From: Hyaloscypha bicolor E
Lineage: Eukaryota; Ascomycota; Leotiomycetes; Helotiales; Hyaloscyphaceae
Assembly: GCF_002865645.1 (NCBI RefSeq)
Contig: NW_020194627.1
Location: 310,001 to 374,000, forward strand
DNA length: 64,000 nucleotides
Direction: 5' to 3'
The position numbers were made by a program, and so were the translations under genes. How positions within the stretch are numbered: the first letter of the stretch is position 1; every line of letters starts with the position of its first letter. Positions 1 through 10,654 of the stretch are shown here, in pieces. Below the pieces are notes generated by a model. That model had not been told where the DNA came from. It did no database searches and worked only from the letters and a program-made list of their open reading frames with translations.

Positions 1-550
1 CCTGAAGATTCCTATGCTCTTAGCAAAATCTGTGCAGAAAAGACAGCAAGAACAGTAAGTTGAGATTATGTGAGTGCGGAAATCTGACTACAGCTCACAA
101 GGATTAGTTTGCGAGACGATTTGGAATAGATATTTACGCCCTTCGAATTGGGAACGTCATTGAACCCCACGAGTGTAAGTCATTGCACAAAGATAACTCG
201 GCGCGGGGTTGAAAACTAATGAATACACAGATGAGCGAGATTTTCCAGGCTACATTTCAAAACCGGCGGGCCGCAAGCGCAATGCCTGGTCATACATTGA
301 CGCCCGCGACCTGGGACAGATTTGTGACTTGGCAATCAAGAAAGACGGACTCGGCTTTCAGATCTTCAACGCCACAAATGATACGATCACGGTTAAGGAG
401 ACGACGAAGGAGTTTTTGGCAAAGAATTACCCGAAAACCAAGGTCACTCGTGAGATGGGAAAATATGAGGCACCACTGAGTAATCGCAAGATTAGAGAGG
501 TCTTGGGATTCAAGGATGTGCATGACTGGAGAAAGTATGTCAATAGTTAG
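1..550 (+). CDS. NAD-dependent epimerase/dehydratase (extended SDR), 3' part
   Basis: This is the C-terminal portion of an extended short-chain dehydrogenase/reductase; the 5' end lies outside the window. Three exons read through at 1-54, 108-174 and 231-550, with introns at 55-107 (gtaagt...ttag) and 175-230 (gtaagt...cacag, with an actaat branch site). The retained exons total 147 codons. The first exon carries YALSK, which fits the catalytic YxxxK of SDR enzymes, followed by a FARRFGIDIYALRIGNVIEP stretch typical of the epimerase core. The third exon has the SYIDARDLGQ segment found where NDP-sugar-type epimerases carry a conserved domain-closing motif. The Rossmann NAD-binding glycines are missing because of the window edge. 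The substrate cannot be told; a sugar or steroid-like carbonyl substrate is possible. Family assignment is firm, function is not. Confidence 0.85.
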
Positions 551-2208
551 ATAGCAGATTCTCCCTTAGATACTGCTAAAACCACTACTTAAACCTGCCA
601 CCGCATGTTGCACACCTAGAACCTCCTGTTATTTTTTACTCCTCCTTCCACACTTCCTTGTGTCGCACCAAACCTTGAAATCCCTGTATACCCGTCCCAG
701 CTCTTCTTTATCAAAACTGCAAACCCAAACGGACCTGCCAAAATCCCCTCTCTCATAGGCCAACCCAACAGCCCAGAAAATTTCTCTTGTTATGTAAATG
801 TATTTTGGTAATCTCAACCAATATTTACCTCCTTGTCTTCTATGGCAGCTCTTTGCCAACCCTGAACATCTGAAGTACAGAAATTGAGGTAGATAAGATA
901 ATATTCTAAACGATAAAGAAGACAAGCTGAGGAAATACTGCGAGCCTGAAACATACTAATGAAGGGCTTGACTGAAGTAAAGACTCGCAGGTAAGTTGTA
1001 ATTGTTAACAACAGTATGTCAAATGAATAGATTAGATTAGATTAATAGCCATTAATCTAATTTAATCACGAAACATACTCATTAATCATATTCTGTTCAC
1101 GTATTAATTAGATTAATACACACGTAATCGTACTAGCCGAATCTGGTAACGCTCCTGCCCGTTCTAGCTCTAGTACTATCCTAATTAGGGGCAGTAGCGC
1201 TTAGTAAGCGAGCTAAAGTTAGATAATAAAAGAAGAAATATAGAGATTTCAAAGAAAATAACTTATTTATTATTATTAAAAGTTAGTATTTAGCTATTAT
1301 TATATAAGCCCTAGCTTAATTTAACTAGAGCTACTTAATAAGTGCTTTAGTTATTTGATAATTATTAAATAAATATTAATTTATTATAATTATAAAATAA
1401 TTTAATTAATTAGTTCTATATTAAATTAATTATAAATTAATTATATTAATTAATATACTTAATTTTTTAACATATTAGTTAATAATATAATTCTTATATA
1501 ATTATTAAACTAATATTTCTATTTATACTTTTATAGCTAGCTTGCTATTTTTAGTTTATATAAGTTCTTATAGAAATCTTAATTTATTATTACTAGTTAT
1601 TACTTTCTTGCTTTTATTTTAATCTCTTATTTTTATATATTATTTTCTTTTTATAAATCTTTTTCTTGTTTTCCTATAACTTATATACTCTTTTTATTAT
1701 AGTTCAGGTTTCAATATTCCGATTACCTGATATAATCACCTAATAGCTAGCGTGGAAATGTATATGGAGATATTTAGGATACTAGGCCCCTTAGAAGCTA
1801 GTTTACTATAGGTATACTTAAGCCTATAGCCTCCTATATTCTAGCTTTCCCTTCTTAGCTTTAAATCGTCTTTATAAAAGACCTTCTATCTTGCTTTCCA
1901 AGCCCTGAGTACTATACCCGTAATACTTTTCGCGTATATTTATCCCGTATAATTATTCCTTATATAAGCTTATTTTATCTTTTAAGTTATTTTTTAATTT
2001 CTCTTTTTATAAACTTAAACTAAAATTAAATAAAACCTTATTTAAGTCTTATATTAGCCTTATAGCCCTTTAATTCTTTGTTTCTTTTATAAGTTCATAT
2101 AACGTAATAATTAATAGTTAATAAATTATAATTTAATTATTAGGTTCCTAACTTAATCCAATTATTAGTATAGCTATTCCTTCGGGAGTCACGTGCGTAG
2201 TTACGGGA
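551..2208. other. Gene-free stretch with AT-rich, RIP-like block
   Basis: No supportable gene is seen. From about 1230 to 2160 the sequence is extremely AT-rich with TA dinucleotides everywhere and stop codons in all frames, as expected of an old repeat hit by repeat-induced point mutation. A small hairpin with 11-nt arms (attagattaat / attaatctaat) around an agcc loop sits at 1036-1061. No terminal repeats or transposase remnants were recognisable by eye. Confidence 0.6.
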
Positions 2209-2211
2209 CTC

Positions 2212-2284
2212 GGGACACGGGACATGGGCAATGGGACATGGGCAATGGGACATGGGCAACGGGATATGGGATACGGGACATGGT
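2212..2284. repeat. 14-bp minisatellite
   Basis: Four head-to-tail copies of a 14-bp unit (consensus gggacatgggcaat) run from 2219 to 2274, with partial units on each side. The third and fourth copies are diverged (…caac and gggatatgggatac). Frame-independent purine-rich composition argues against coding. Confidence 0.85.
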
Positions 2285-3008
2285 CATGTGACCTCGCGTC
2301 CCATAGTTGACTCGACCGTGTGAGGGGGAAAATTCGCTTGAGCCTCAGGCACATATTTCGCTTAATTATGGCGCTAAGGAGTATTTAGCCTCGCTCCCAA
2401 GCTTCTACGAGCTTCACGCTTCTATTCTGGAATTTATCGGAATTCTAGAAATCTCTTGTGTTCATACGTGACGAGTAAAATACCCGGTAATTCGCGAACC
2501 TGGTACTTGGTTCACTTCTGCCTGTTTCTTCTGAGGATCTTCAACCGGTAGCTAGTCCCCATTAGGCTTAGCAGATTTAGGGATCGCATATTAATACCAC
2601 GATACTGCGATCCTTACTTCGAACTAAAAACCACTTCACTAACTTTAACGCACTTGTATTCCACGCATATTACGTGACGGTGCTACGCGTTACTAGTAAA
2701 CCGACACCAATTTAATCTCGGGCCAAAACTCCGTAATTATAATTAATTAAATTATATGACCCATTGGCCGCACCCGGGCGCGCCGCGAAGGCGCGCGACA
2801 GGGTGCCCCTGGGCTATAAGCAAGCTACGGTACACGGGAAAGAAGCTCCCAGTATCGGTAGGGACAAGCTTTAGAGCTCCCTGTCAAGCGCACTCTCTAG
2901 TTGAGCAGTCTGATCAGAGCCATGGAGATGGCGTAGATTGGTTACAACGATCTGCAGGGACCACGAATAACCAGGGAAGCTCTATTCTCTGAACAGGGAC
3001 CTTCGAAC
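2285..3008. other. Intergenic, no gene recognised
   Basis: Mixed-composition DNA. A GC-rich patch at 2760-2815 contains gcgcgcc/ggcgcgc palindromic motifs. The 78-codon open frame at 2756-2992 has no recognisable domain and I do not call it a gene. Confidence 0.5.
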
Positions 3009-3310
3009 CTAACTACTCGCACTCTCGCAGCTGACGAGGTAACTGGACTCGAACTTCTTGATGTCGTTGGCAGTCTCGGCCTCAACCAAAGCGCTGTTCT
3101 CATCCAGGTCAATTTTTGTCACCTTGGTGCAACACACGATTTTGGCCGTGGGCTGTTTTTGAAGGTGCTTATATGATACCGCCCAGGTTGTTGTGAGGAA
3201 GAGAGATCAGGTGGTCAAGGTGATCCTTGAGATCGCTAACGTTCATCGCAGCCAGTCGGGTCCTTTCAGGTTTCCCCAATAGAGGGCTTGTGGCAAGAAA
3301 CCTCGGTCTT
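3009..3310 (-). pseudogene. Coding relic of unknown protein, frameshifted
   Basis: Read on the minus strand, this GC-balanced patch gives protein-like stretches in alternating frames. One is a segment with DLKDHLDHLISLPHNNLGG around 3195-3260; then, after a frame change, one ending in KKFESSYLVSCESASS before a stop at 3009-3011. Each reads as a plausible soluble protein, but no single frame stays open and no conserved start is visible. I do not recognise the family. The simplest reading is a decayed gene fragment; a short unrecognised intron at the frame change is an alternative. Confidence 0.35.
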
Positions 3311-4244
3311 GAACATCTTCCAACACGCCAACACGCCGCAGCTCACGAGCGGCAGGAGGATAATAATGCGTCGCTCACGGTTGCTCGTCTAGCCTGTTAG
3401 CAGCCTCGAGGAGTAGGATAGAAATACTTTTTTGACAAGTGGAAGAGCCAGCAGAAGACCTGAATACCGGCTTTAGCAATGATGACCTAAGCATGCTTTA
3501 AGTTAGTTTCTCGGAGCTGTTAGGAGCAGGAAAAGAGAAGAGGTCGCGATTGATATTGTGCGGATGGATTTAGGACTAACATTGTAAGGCGGGGACATGT
3601 TTGAGGATTAATATTCCTAATGTTTTAGGTGAGAATTCGGCCACAAATACTTGCAATGGTGGACAACTGTATCTTTGACTCAGAACAGAACTATACCCTA
3701 CGAAAGAGTTAGTTGTGACCTAAATACACAGATCTTATTGTGTGTGTTGTGGGCACTCCGTGGTTCCACGTTGCCCTCCATAGAAGCATTGCTGGCCAAC
3801 TGCCCAGACCACTCAACCGCCCGAACCGTGATTTCACCACAGCGGCTCTAAACAATAAAACTAATTAGACATTCGTGATAAGTGACCTCGCGATAGTGAT
3901 TCCAGAGTTTTTTTTAGAATTTTCTAAGAACTTTAAAAATAGGATAAACTTTTGGTGGTCCGACAGGGGTAGTGGGCGGTCGAGTGGTATGGGGCTGTTG
4001 GCTAGCGTATGCTTCTACCGGGTACGTGAGTTACTCGTTACGTGGGCGTGGGTGCCCCTTACCTCCCCTTTAAACGTTAAATACAGCATGGCCTGTTTAC
4101 AGGGGATTTTTCGACGAACTGGCTAGAATCGAAGGGTGGCCTGACCAATTCCTTGTTTTGATTCCAGCCTTTCTTGCTATATGCAGTTAAATACTAGTTA
4201 ACATTTAAAGACCACTGTACAGTACGTAGTAACAAAACCAAGCA
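3311..4244. other. Intergenic, no gene recognised
   Basis: Several short open frames occur (for example 3651-3851 and 3875-4126) but none shows a domain, plausible splice structure or homology I can recognise. Confidence 0.5.
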
Positions 4245-4508
4245 ACGAGCCTGCGGACATAAGTCCTTGTTTTTAGCGATGTATTTAGGCATCACAAAAC
4301 CAAAGTCGTTCACTTCACTTCACAGCTTCTTCACAACTACAAATTGAAACCTTGTATAATTCAAGCGCACACGACGAAAAATGATAGATTGAGTTTAGAA
4401 GGCCACCAAATCCAATTCTAAATATAAAATAAAAACGACCAAAATAGTTATGGGACTCGTTTCTCAGCGAAATGCCCTAAAAACAGGGACTTATGTCCGC
4501 AGGCTCGT
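4245..4508. mobile_element. 264-bp MITE with 32-bp terminal inverted repeats
   Basis: The left end (acgagcctgcggacataagt and onward, 4245-4276) is the reverse complement of the right end (4477-4508) over 32 bp with a single mismatch. The interior has no coding capacity. A clear target-site duplication was not found, so the superfamily is open. A single diverged end of the same type lies at about 29393-29430, which supports a dispersed family rather than a chance hairpin. Confidence 0.75.
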
Positions 4509-4722
4509 AATAACCTTATTCATTGCCAATTGGCAGCCCCATAATAGTGCAATAACATTCAATACGAAGACACACCATGCTCTATTATTGAATGGCGAAA
4601 GGTTTCTGTAGAACAGCCGGGGATTTCGGCACTGCCGTGTAACGGATTGCCCCGCACCTTCTGCCCAGCATCGCCGGCGAGGAGGACGCGCCCCGCGCAT
4701 CACGTGGAAGCCACGGTGTATG

Positions 4723-5232
4723 CAAGGCTCGGCAACGATCCAGTATCGATGGTATTGATACCTAAGCGATTCTCGGACCCCAAGTACTCTTTACTATTAA
4801 TAAAACTAACCTAAAGGCTTGGATATTAAAAAGAAAAGTATATTGCTTTATTATTTAGAGTATTCTTTATAATTTAGACTTTTTTTTAAAAACCTTTTAT
4901 AAGAAGCTTTACTTATAGTACCTAATTTTTGAAGTTCTCAAGCTTATTAAGATTTGGGTAATAAGCGAATTTCCGAGTATAAGGCTAATAGTCCAAATAC
5001 GAAGAGATATTATTATATTAAGAGTTTATTAATAATTTTATAAATTTTAAAGCTTAAAATCCTTTATCTATAATAGATTATATATGTAAAGCTTGTATAG
5101 AAATAAGTCTCTTTTTAAAATAGAAGATAATAAGGCATTTAAAAAGTAGGGGGGTATTGATTCATTCGATTCGATTCGATACCGAATCGATATCAATCCA
5201 GTATTGATACCTCAGGTATCATTGCCGAGCCT
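4723..5232. mobile_element. Non-autonomous hAT-like element, copy 1
   Basis: A 510-bp AT-rich element starts caaggctcggcaacgat and ends atcattgccgagcct, so the termini are inverted repeats. It is flanked by a perfect 8-bp direct repeat, ggtgtatg, at 4715-4722 and 5233-5240. An 8-bp target duplication is characteristic of hAT transposons. Subterminal regions are rich in tatcgat/attgatac motifs repeated in both orientations. There is no transposase frame. A related copy lies at 30159-30740 inside a HET gene. The AT-rich interior may reflect RIP. Confidence 0.85.
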
Positions 5233-5240
5233 GGTGTATG

Positions 5241-5489
5241 CGGCCCATCTTAGGTGTGATGCCCCACGTGGCCAGAGTGTTCCAGCTGGTTTCCTCGCAA
5301 CAACGAACTTTGCCGGTTATACTCTTGTCGCTTTTCAAACGCATCACATCACTGGAACTATCACACAATCTATCAAGCACTACGATATCATTCTTCGTTA
5401 CGCAAGTCATTTAGTTATCCCATTACTCATTACCCATCACCTATTCCACTCCAGGCCCCATTTCGCCAACTCCGACTCCTCGACTCAGG
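5241..5489. other. Short intergenic, 3' flank of the P450
   Basis: This stretch separates the hAT-like element from the P450 stop codon. No gene or element is recognised; it probably holds the P450 3' untranslated region. Confidence 0.4.
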
Positions 5490-7551
5490 TCATTTAACAA
5501 CACATCTCAACCCCACACTCCCCGCCTTCGGATACGGACTAACAAAATCATGATACTGATCAATATCATCCTCTCGATTCGTCTCATACAGCCCTAGATC
5601 AAAAGAGGCGAAGATTCTCGCTAGCGCTAGATACATTTCTGCGTTTGCGAGACTGCGGGTTACGTGCATTGATTAGCGGTTGGTTTCTGTTTAAGGGGAA
5701 GGGAGGGAAGGCGGGGCGGAGGCTTACTTCATACCAACACACACTCTCGAGCCACGACCAAACGGCGTCAGGTATTTCTCCAGCCGCTTCCGGTCAGCGG
5801 CGTTGACCCACCGCTCTGGTGAGAAGGAGCGAGGGTTTGGGAAGATCGTGGGGTTCTCGTGGATGAATTTTTGGGTTAGGCTTACCGGGGTCTGCATCCG
5901 TCAGTACAGCTCAGATACTCTGATTGGAGGACAGGGATTATGGACGGGGGTGGATGAGAGGGAGGGAAGGGAGGGGTACTTACACCGGCAGGAATAGTCC
6001 AGGATTTGTAGGTCATGGCACTGCGAGGGTTGATTCGAGGGTGTCGGCCTGCTCCACTGGTGGAAATACTAGACGGTACGTGTGAGTGAGACTTTCCAAC
6101 TCCATAGCGATATATCTGATATAGTGGACTCACCGAAGACCTTCCGAAACGACAGCATTCTGATATAACATGGTCAGTACATAACCTAACAAGTCAAGCA
6201 AGTCGCACTCTCAGGCGCACGCACCAGGTACGGCAACTGTAACAACTCCTGATACGTCAACGGCACCCCATGATTCTTCTTTTGCGCCTCCAACAACTCT
6301 TCTTTTAATCTTAGTGCCTTCTCTGGATTGGCCACGAGATGGAAGATTGTAACGCTGAGCGTGTTTCCAGACGTCTCTGTCCCGGCAGCAACGATGGTGC
6401 GCACTTCGAGCATGAGATGCTTGGTGTTCTTCTCGACTTCAGGCATATCGGAATCGAGCATCTGTTGCACGATGTCGGCGGCTATGTCTTTGCCGGTGTG
6501 CCCTTTGTGCTTGGCAATAAGGGCTTTGGTTTGGTTTTCGATGTCCTGTTCCCAATGGTTAGACCATTAGAGAAAGTAAGGAAGGAAAGATGTTGAAGTT
6601 GGTTGAACTAACATCGAAGAAATCAAGCATGGCGACGGCAGAAGGGTCAGTTAGAGCAACGAACCAGCGAGGCATAGCCTCGAACAACTGCAGAATAAAC
6701 CCGAAATGGCGATGCCACGTTGCAACCAGAGCAAACGTCCTCGTCATGTTGTGATTGCCGGCCGCAAAGTCAGGCTCACTAAGGAGGTTATACGACTTAT
6801 GGAACGCAAACTCCGTCACTACATCCGTAGCCAGGGATTTCGTCGCATTCGAGATATTGACCGGTTCGCCCGTCTTCTTTGCCTCTTCTAGACGAGAGCA
6901 GAGTATGCCAACAATGTGCTCAATCTCTGGCTCAAACTTCTGCACTTCTGCGACAGTGAAGTATGGATTCTGAGGGCTGCGGCGGATGCGGTGGAGCTCG
7001 TGGTCTACGGTTCCGAAAGAGGCTTGCGAGGAGCCGAAGGCGCGGTAGTACCAGTGCCATTTGCTGACTCGGGAGCTGATCTTGAAGGGCTCGTTCCAGT
7101 CGGGATCGTTGACGTGGAGTTCATCTGGTCGGATACGGACGATTGGACCTAGACGACGGTGAGTAAAAGAGCTGTTAAGAAGGTGGGAGGCGCGGATACC
7201 ATACTGCTCATGCATTCGCAGTATTTCCTCGAAATATCTGCCGCCGAGAATGCACTCGTAGTAGAACTCGTACAGTCCGGTGAGTGCGGGAAGCTTGGGG
7301 CCGGGGAACTTGGCAAGAGGGTGGAAGTAGAGGCGGTAGATCGATAACAGTATCAGGTATGTGGGTATGATCATAGCAACGAGGGATAGAGGCCTGATCG
7401 GCCAGCTAGACGGCGAGTAGAGAACATCCATATTGATGCTCCAACCATCCACTGTGGTCTTGATAGACTCCATGATGTTCCAACTACTGACTGCGGTCTT
7501 GATGGACTCCATGATGTTCCACCCATTCACTGTCGTCTTGATAGACTCCAT
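5490..7551 (-). CDS. Cytochrome P450 monooxygenase (ER-anchored)
   Basis: Seven exons (7551-7200, 7148-6613, 6545-6225, 6159-6134, 6068-5984, 5891-5728, 5652-5490) give 548 residues with all phases consistent. A hydrophobic anchor (LSLVAMIIPTYLILLSIYRL) is followed by the Pro-rich hinge HPLAKFPGPKLPAL. The I-helix motif AGTET lies at about residues 350-354, the K-helix ExxR at E409/R412 (split over two exons), the PERW segment at about 465, and the heme loop FGRGSRVCVG with Cys491. All P450 hallmarks are intact, so it should be functional. It is co-oriented with the neighbouring hydrolase and near a polyketide synthase, so a tailoring oxidation in a polyketide pathway is likely. The N-terminus is odd: a 13-residue unit is repeated three times before the anchor. 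Translation could also begin at the internal Met of MDVLYSP, at about 7432. Confidence 0.9.
7435..7551 (-). repeat. In-frame 39-bp triplication at P450 N-terminus
   Basis: Three consecutive 39-nt units each encode a 13-residue peptide beginning MESIKT (MESIKTTVNGWNI and variants). The units differ by a few substitutions, so the duplication is not brand new. Each unit begins with ATG, giving several possible translation starts ahead of the membrane anchor. Confidence 0.85.
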
Positions 7552-8697
7552 GACGTTCGAGGATACGGAATCACCTTGGGAGCAGTGATAGAATCAGCTG
7601 GGGGATAGCAAGGATCGGATGTCAACCTCTTTACGAGAGAGCCGCGGGAACAAAGACGAAACTTCACGGAGAAATTCCCAATCAATCTTACTCGGCCTTT
7701 CAACGGAGTATTTGGGATTGTGTGGGGGCATCTAAACTTTCGTAGATGACCATCTGCATAAGGAAAACCTATATGATACAATTTCGTGAACCGTGCGGTG
7801 GGAGGGCCCCAGCATTAAACGCATTAAACGCATTAACCTGTTTTACTGGGAATAGAAAGGAGCTACATGTGGAAGGAGAATAGCAGGAGAGACAGCTCAG
7901 ATGGAGGGGTAGCTCGCAAGAGCTAACTTACTATTCAATCCGCCGTTTGGGATTCCGGAGGTCAACGCAGCGGGGTAACGTTCATCCTTGAACAGCGGCT
8001 GGTTCTTGATGAATACTGGCTACCATGTTATGCACCTCCCCCATTGCGGAACACGGTGCATAGAGGGGTCGTTCTCGCGTTCAGTTTCCCACACCGCGGA
8101 AAGCGGTACGGCACGATCGTTTGCCAGCCCGTGCGGGGACCACACAGCCATCCTATCGGTTTTCCTGTCTCGCATGTACTGGACGAGTGAGTGGGAATTT
8201 AACCCCACTGCTGCAGCTTGCATCTGCCTAAGTTTGAATTCGCGAGTGAGAGGCCGCCACGCGAAGGTGCCTCCCCCGCCGGTTTCCTGCAACACCATGA
8301 ATGCAGAGGGCCACAGCCTCGGTCGCCTCCACCGGCACCCTATGGGGAGCACGGGATTGATTGTTGGTAATGGAGCGCATGATTATCGACATAACGAATT
8401 CGCTCGGCGACTGGTCAATTTTCTGTCATTCCTCTGTTGGAACAGCGGTTGATGCGCTGGACTGTGTTACTTGAAATGTACCTGTGTAACTCTGTATAAC
8501 TCTCCTACGGACTATATAACTGAAAACCTTTTCCCCCGGCCCGCTGCCGATGCGTTCGCGTGCTGATCTCCAGGAAAAGAAGGTGCACCGTCTACGTACG
8601 ATCCCCTTCCGTGCCGTAACCGTTGCCGACTACTGCTGACAACAAGGTTAGGTCATCCTGCCAGCGCATGCACTGCTGCATATCAAATGTACATGCG
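7552..8697. other. Intergenic between P450 and hydrolase
   Basis: This contains the P450 promoter and the 3' flank of the hydrolase. A short agcattaaacgcattaaacg direct repeat is present near 7811. Open frames of 110-154 codons at 7988-8452 lie on both strands over the same DNA and show no recognisable domain, so they are left out. Confidence 0.45.
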
Positions 8698-9755
8698 TTA
8701 CTGCACGCCCAGTGTTCCGTCTAACGCAGCCACGGCCCAGCCGGCTTGGAGCTTCATGATCGAAGGAAAGTCCTCGCCACTCAGAACGTTCAGATGCCCT
8801 TTACCCATTGAGACATGTAATCTTTTCGGCTCGGCGAAGGTCTCGAAGAGGGCGATCTGGTCCTCCGGGGGAGAGACTCTATCAAGCTCTGGCACGACGA
8901 ACATCACCGGAGTTGGCGAGACATACCGCATTAGCGCGCTTGGTTGCCACATGACGATTTTATAGTACGATTGGATCGTGGTGCGGTTCTCGAAGGAGGG
9001 CGCCACTCTCTCTTTGGCGGTGGAGATGTACTCGAATCCTTCCTTATCCATCCCAATGCCAAATCCGGCTGGATTCTCTCCCTTGTCGGTCAGAAGGGGC
9101 AGGTAGAACGGGGGGTTTCCTTTGACCTGCGACTCTCGGTCCTTGGCGGCTTTCGCGAGCACTTTTGGGAACCTATTCTTGCTGTATTCGAACGACAGCA
9201 GCGGGCAGATACCGATTACAAATTTCGCCCTCTTATCCAGGGCAGCCGCGCAGAGAGCTATGGTGCCCGAGAACGACATACCCCAGAAGCCGATGCGGTC
9301 TGAGTCCACAATAGGCAGTGTGCTGAGGAAGGTGAGGGCGTCGGAGTAGTCTTCGACTTGCTTCATTGGGTCGATCTCGTTTCGAGGAGTGCCATCGCTC
9401 ACGCCGGTGCTTCGTGGGTCATAGATGAGCGATGTGATGCCCAGGAGCTGGAATTGTTCCGCGACCTCTGGTACGAACATCTCCTTGACACAATTGAACT
9501 AAAAGTTCGTCAGTTGAGGAACTGAAAAAGAGTTGCAAATTGAGGCTCTGGGACTTTTGATTGCAACAAGTATCAAGAAGAGCCTTGGTTATCTGGATCA
9601 CGTGGAATGAAACCAACGAAAGGAGCCCACAGCTCGGACGGACTTACCCCAGGAGTGATGACGATACCAGGGCCTCGTTTGCTTGCTGGGTACAGCCACC
9701 CCCTCAAGGTGAGGCCGTCCAGAGTTTTGAACTCGACCTCGTCGTGGTTTGCCAT
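8698..9755 (-). CDS. Alpha/beta hydrolase, polyketide-transferase/DLH-like
   Basis: Two exons (9755-9648 and 9498-8698, intron 149 nt) give 302 residues. The N-terminus FKTLDGLTLRGWLYPA, then PG-FNCVKEMF across the splice site, matches the family of fungal hydrolases found beside polyketide synthases. The nucleophile elbow GMSFSG puts the catalytic Ser at about residue 111; Asp242 (VPELDRVSPP) and His271 (GKGHL) complete a plausible triad. No signal peptide is seen, so it is probably cytosolic. It sits head-to-head with the PKS, about 0.9 kb apart. Known relatives hydrolyse or transfer polyketide chains; because the PKS has no release domain, this enzyme is a good candidate for off-loading. 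That role is inferred from family and position. Confidence 0.88.
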
Positions 9756-10654
9756 CTTCAACTCGAGATTGAAGAGAGAGCGTGGAAATTCGAACAGCAA
9801 TATGTATCTCGAAATTCCCAGTCGTAAACCAGCGTAAATACTGCTTCTTGGGAATTCGCCTCTCAATATTTGAAGCTATAGCCGAATTAGTGTTTTTGGC
9901 AGGTGCGCCGTTGATCAGTGATTGACATGTCATGTAACTCTGCGCGGAGCTTTACTGCCGGAAGCCGGAGTGAAAGATCTCGCGAGTGTACGGTAGCTCC
10001 CACCTTTCCGATCCCAGTACCTCAGCATTGGACCACGTTGCACTGCAGGACAGGGAAGAACCGACTTCCATCGTGCGTATGTCGTCCCACATTACCCGGC
10101 GATGGTTTGAGCAAGGTTTGCGCGCCATTGCGTCTTGGAAACCAATCCCTTCGGAATTTCGCCCCCATGGAACCGAGGTGTCGGTGTAAGACCTCAACTT
10201 CGAGATAAGAACCTCAGCAAGGAAACATCACCGGGTCTCATGTGACCCCATAGACGGATCGGGACTGCAAATGTGGGTTATCCCAGCTTGCGACTTCCGG
10301 GTCATACTGGCGGCTCCCTCGGCACCATGTTGATTAAATTTCGCAGGGGGGAACTTGGATTCCCCCTTTGCCAATATGCAGCGGTAGCTTTCGTTTTCAG
10401 TGACTGAGTTTCACGCCCATTCACTTTAATCCAACCCAACAACCTGAGATTCATCGAATTCATTCTTAGGGACTTGGGACTCATGTCCATTCACTTGAAT
10501 TCGGCCCTGCCAACCTGAGGATTCATTCCACCTTCTTCTTGCAAGGATCTTTTGCCCTCTCAGGGCCTGTACTCTCTCGGAATCAACAAAGTACGTGAAA
10601 TCGGCTTCCGAGTTCAGACTTTTGGGAAGTGGCTCGTTCACTTTCCTCGGCCGG
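9756..10654. promoter_or_regulatory. Divergent promoter region, hydrolase / PKS
   Basis: This 0.9-kb spacer separates the divergently transcribed hydrolase (-) and polyketide synthase (+) and must carry both promoters. An imperfect direct repeat of about 38 bp occurs at 10417-10453 and 10487-10526. Both copies contain ccattcactt, then aacctgag and attcat, and they lie about 70 bp apart close to the PKS start. The repeat could bind a pathway regulator, but no specific factor can be named. No gene is recognised in the spacer. Confidence 0.55.
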
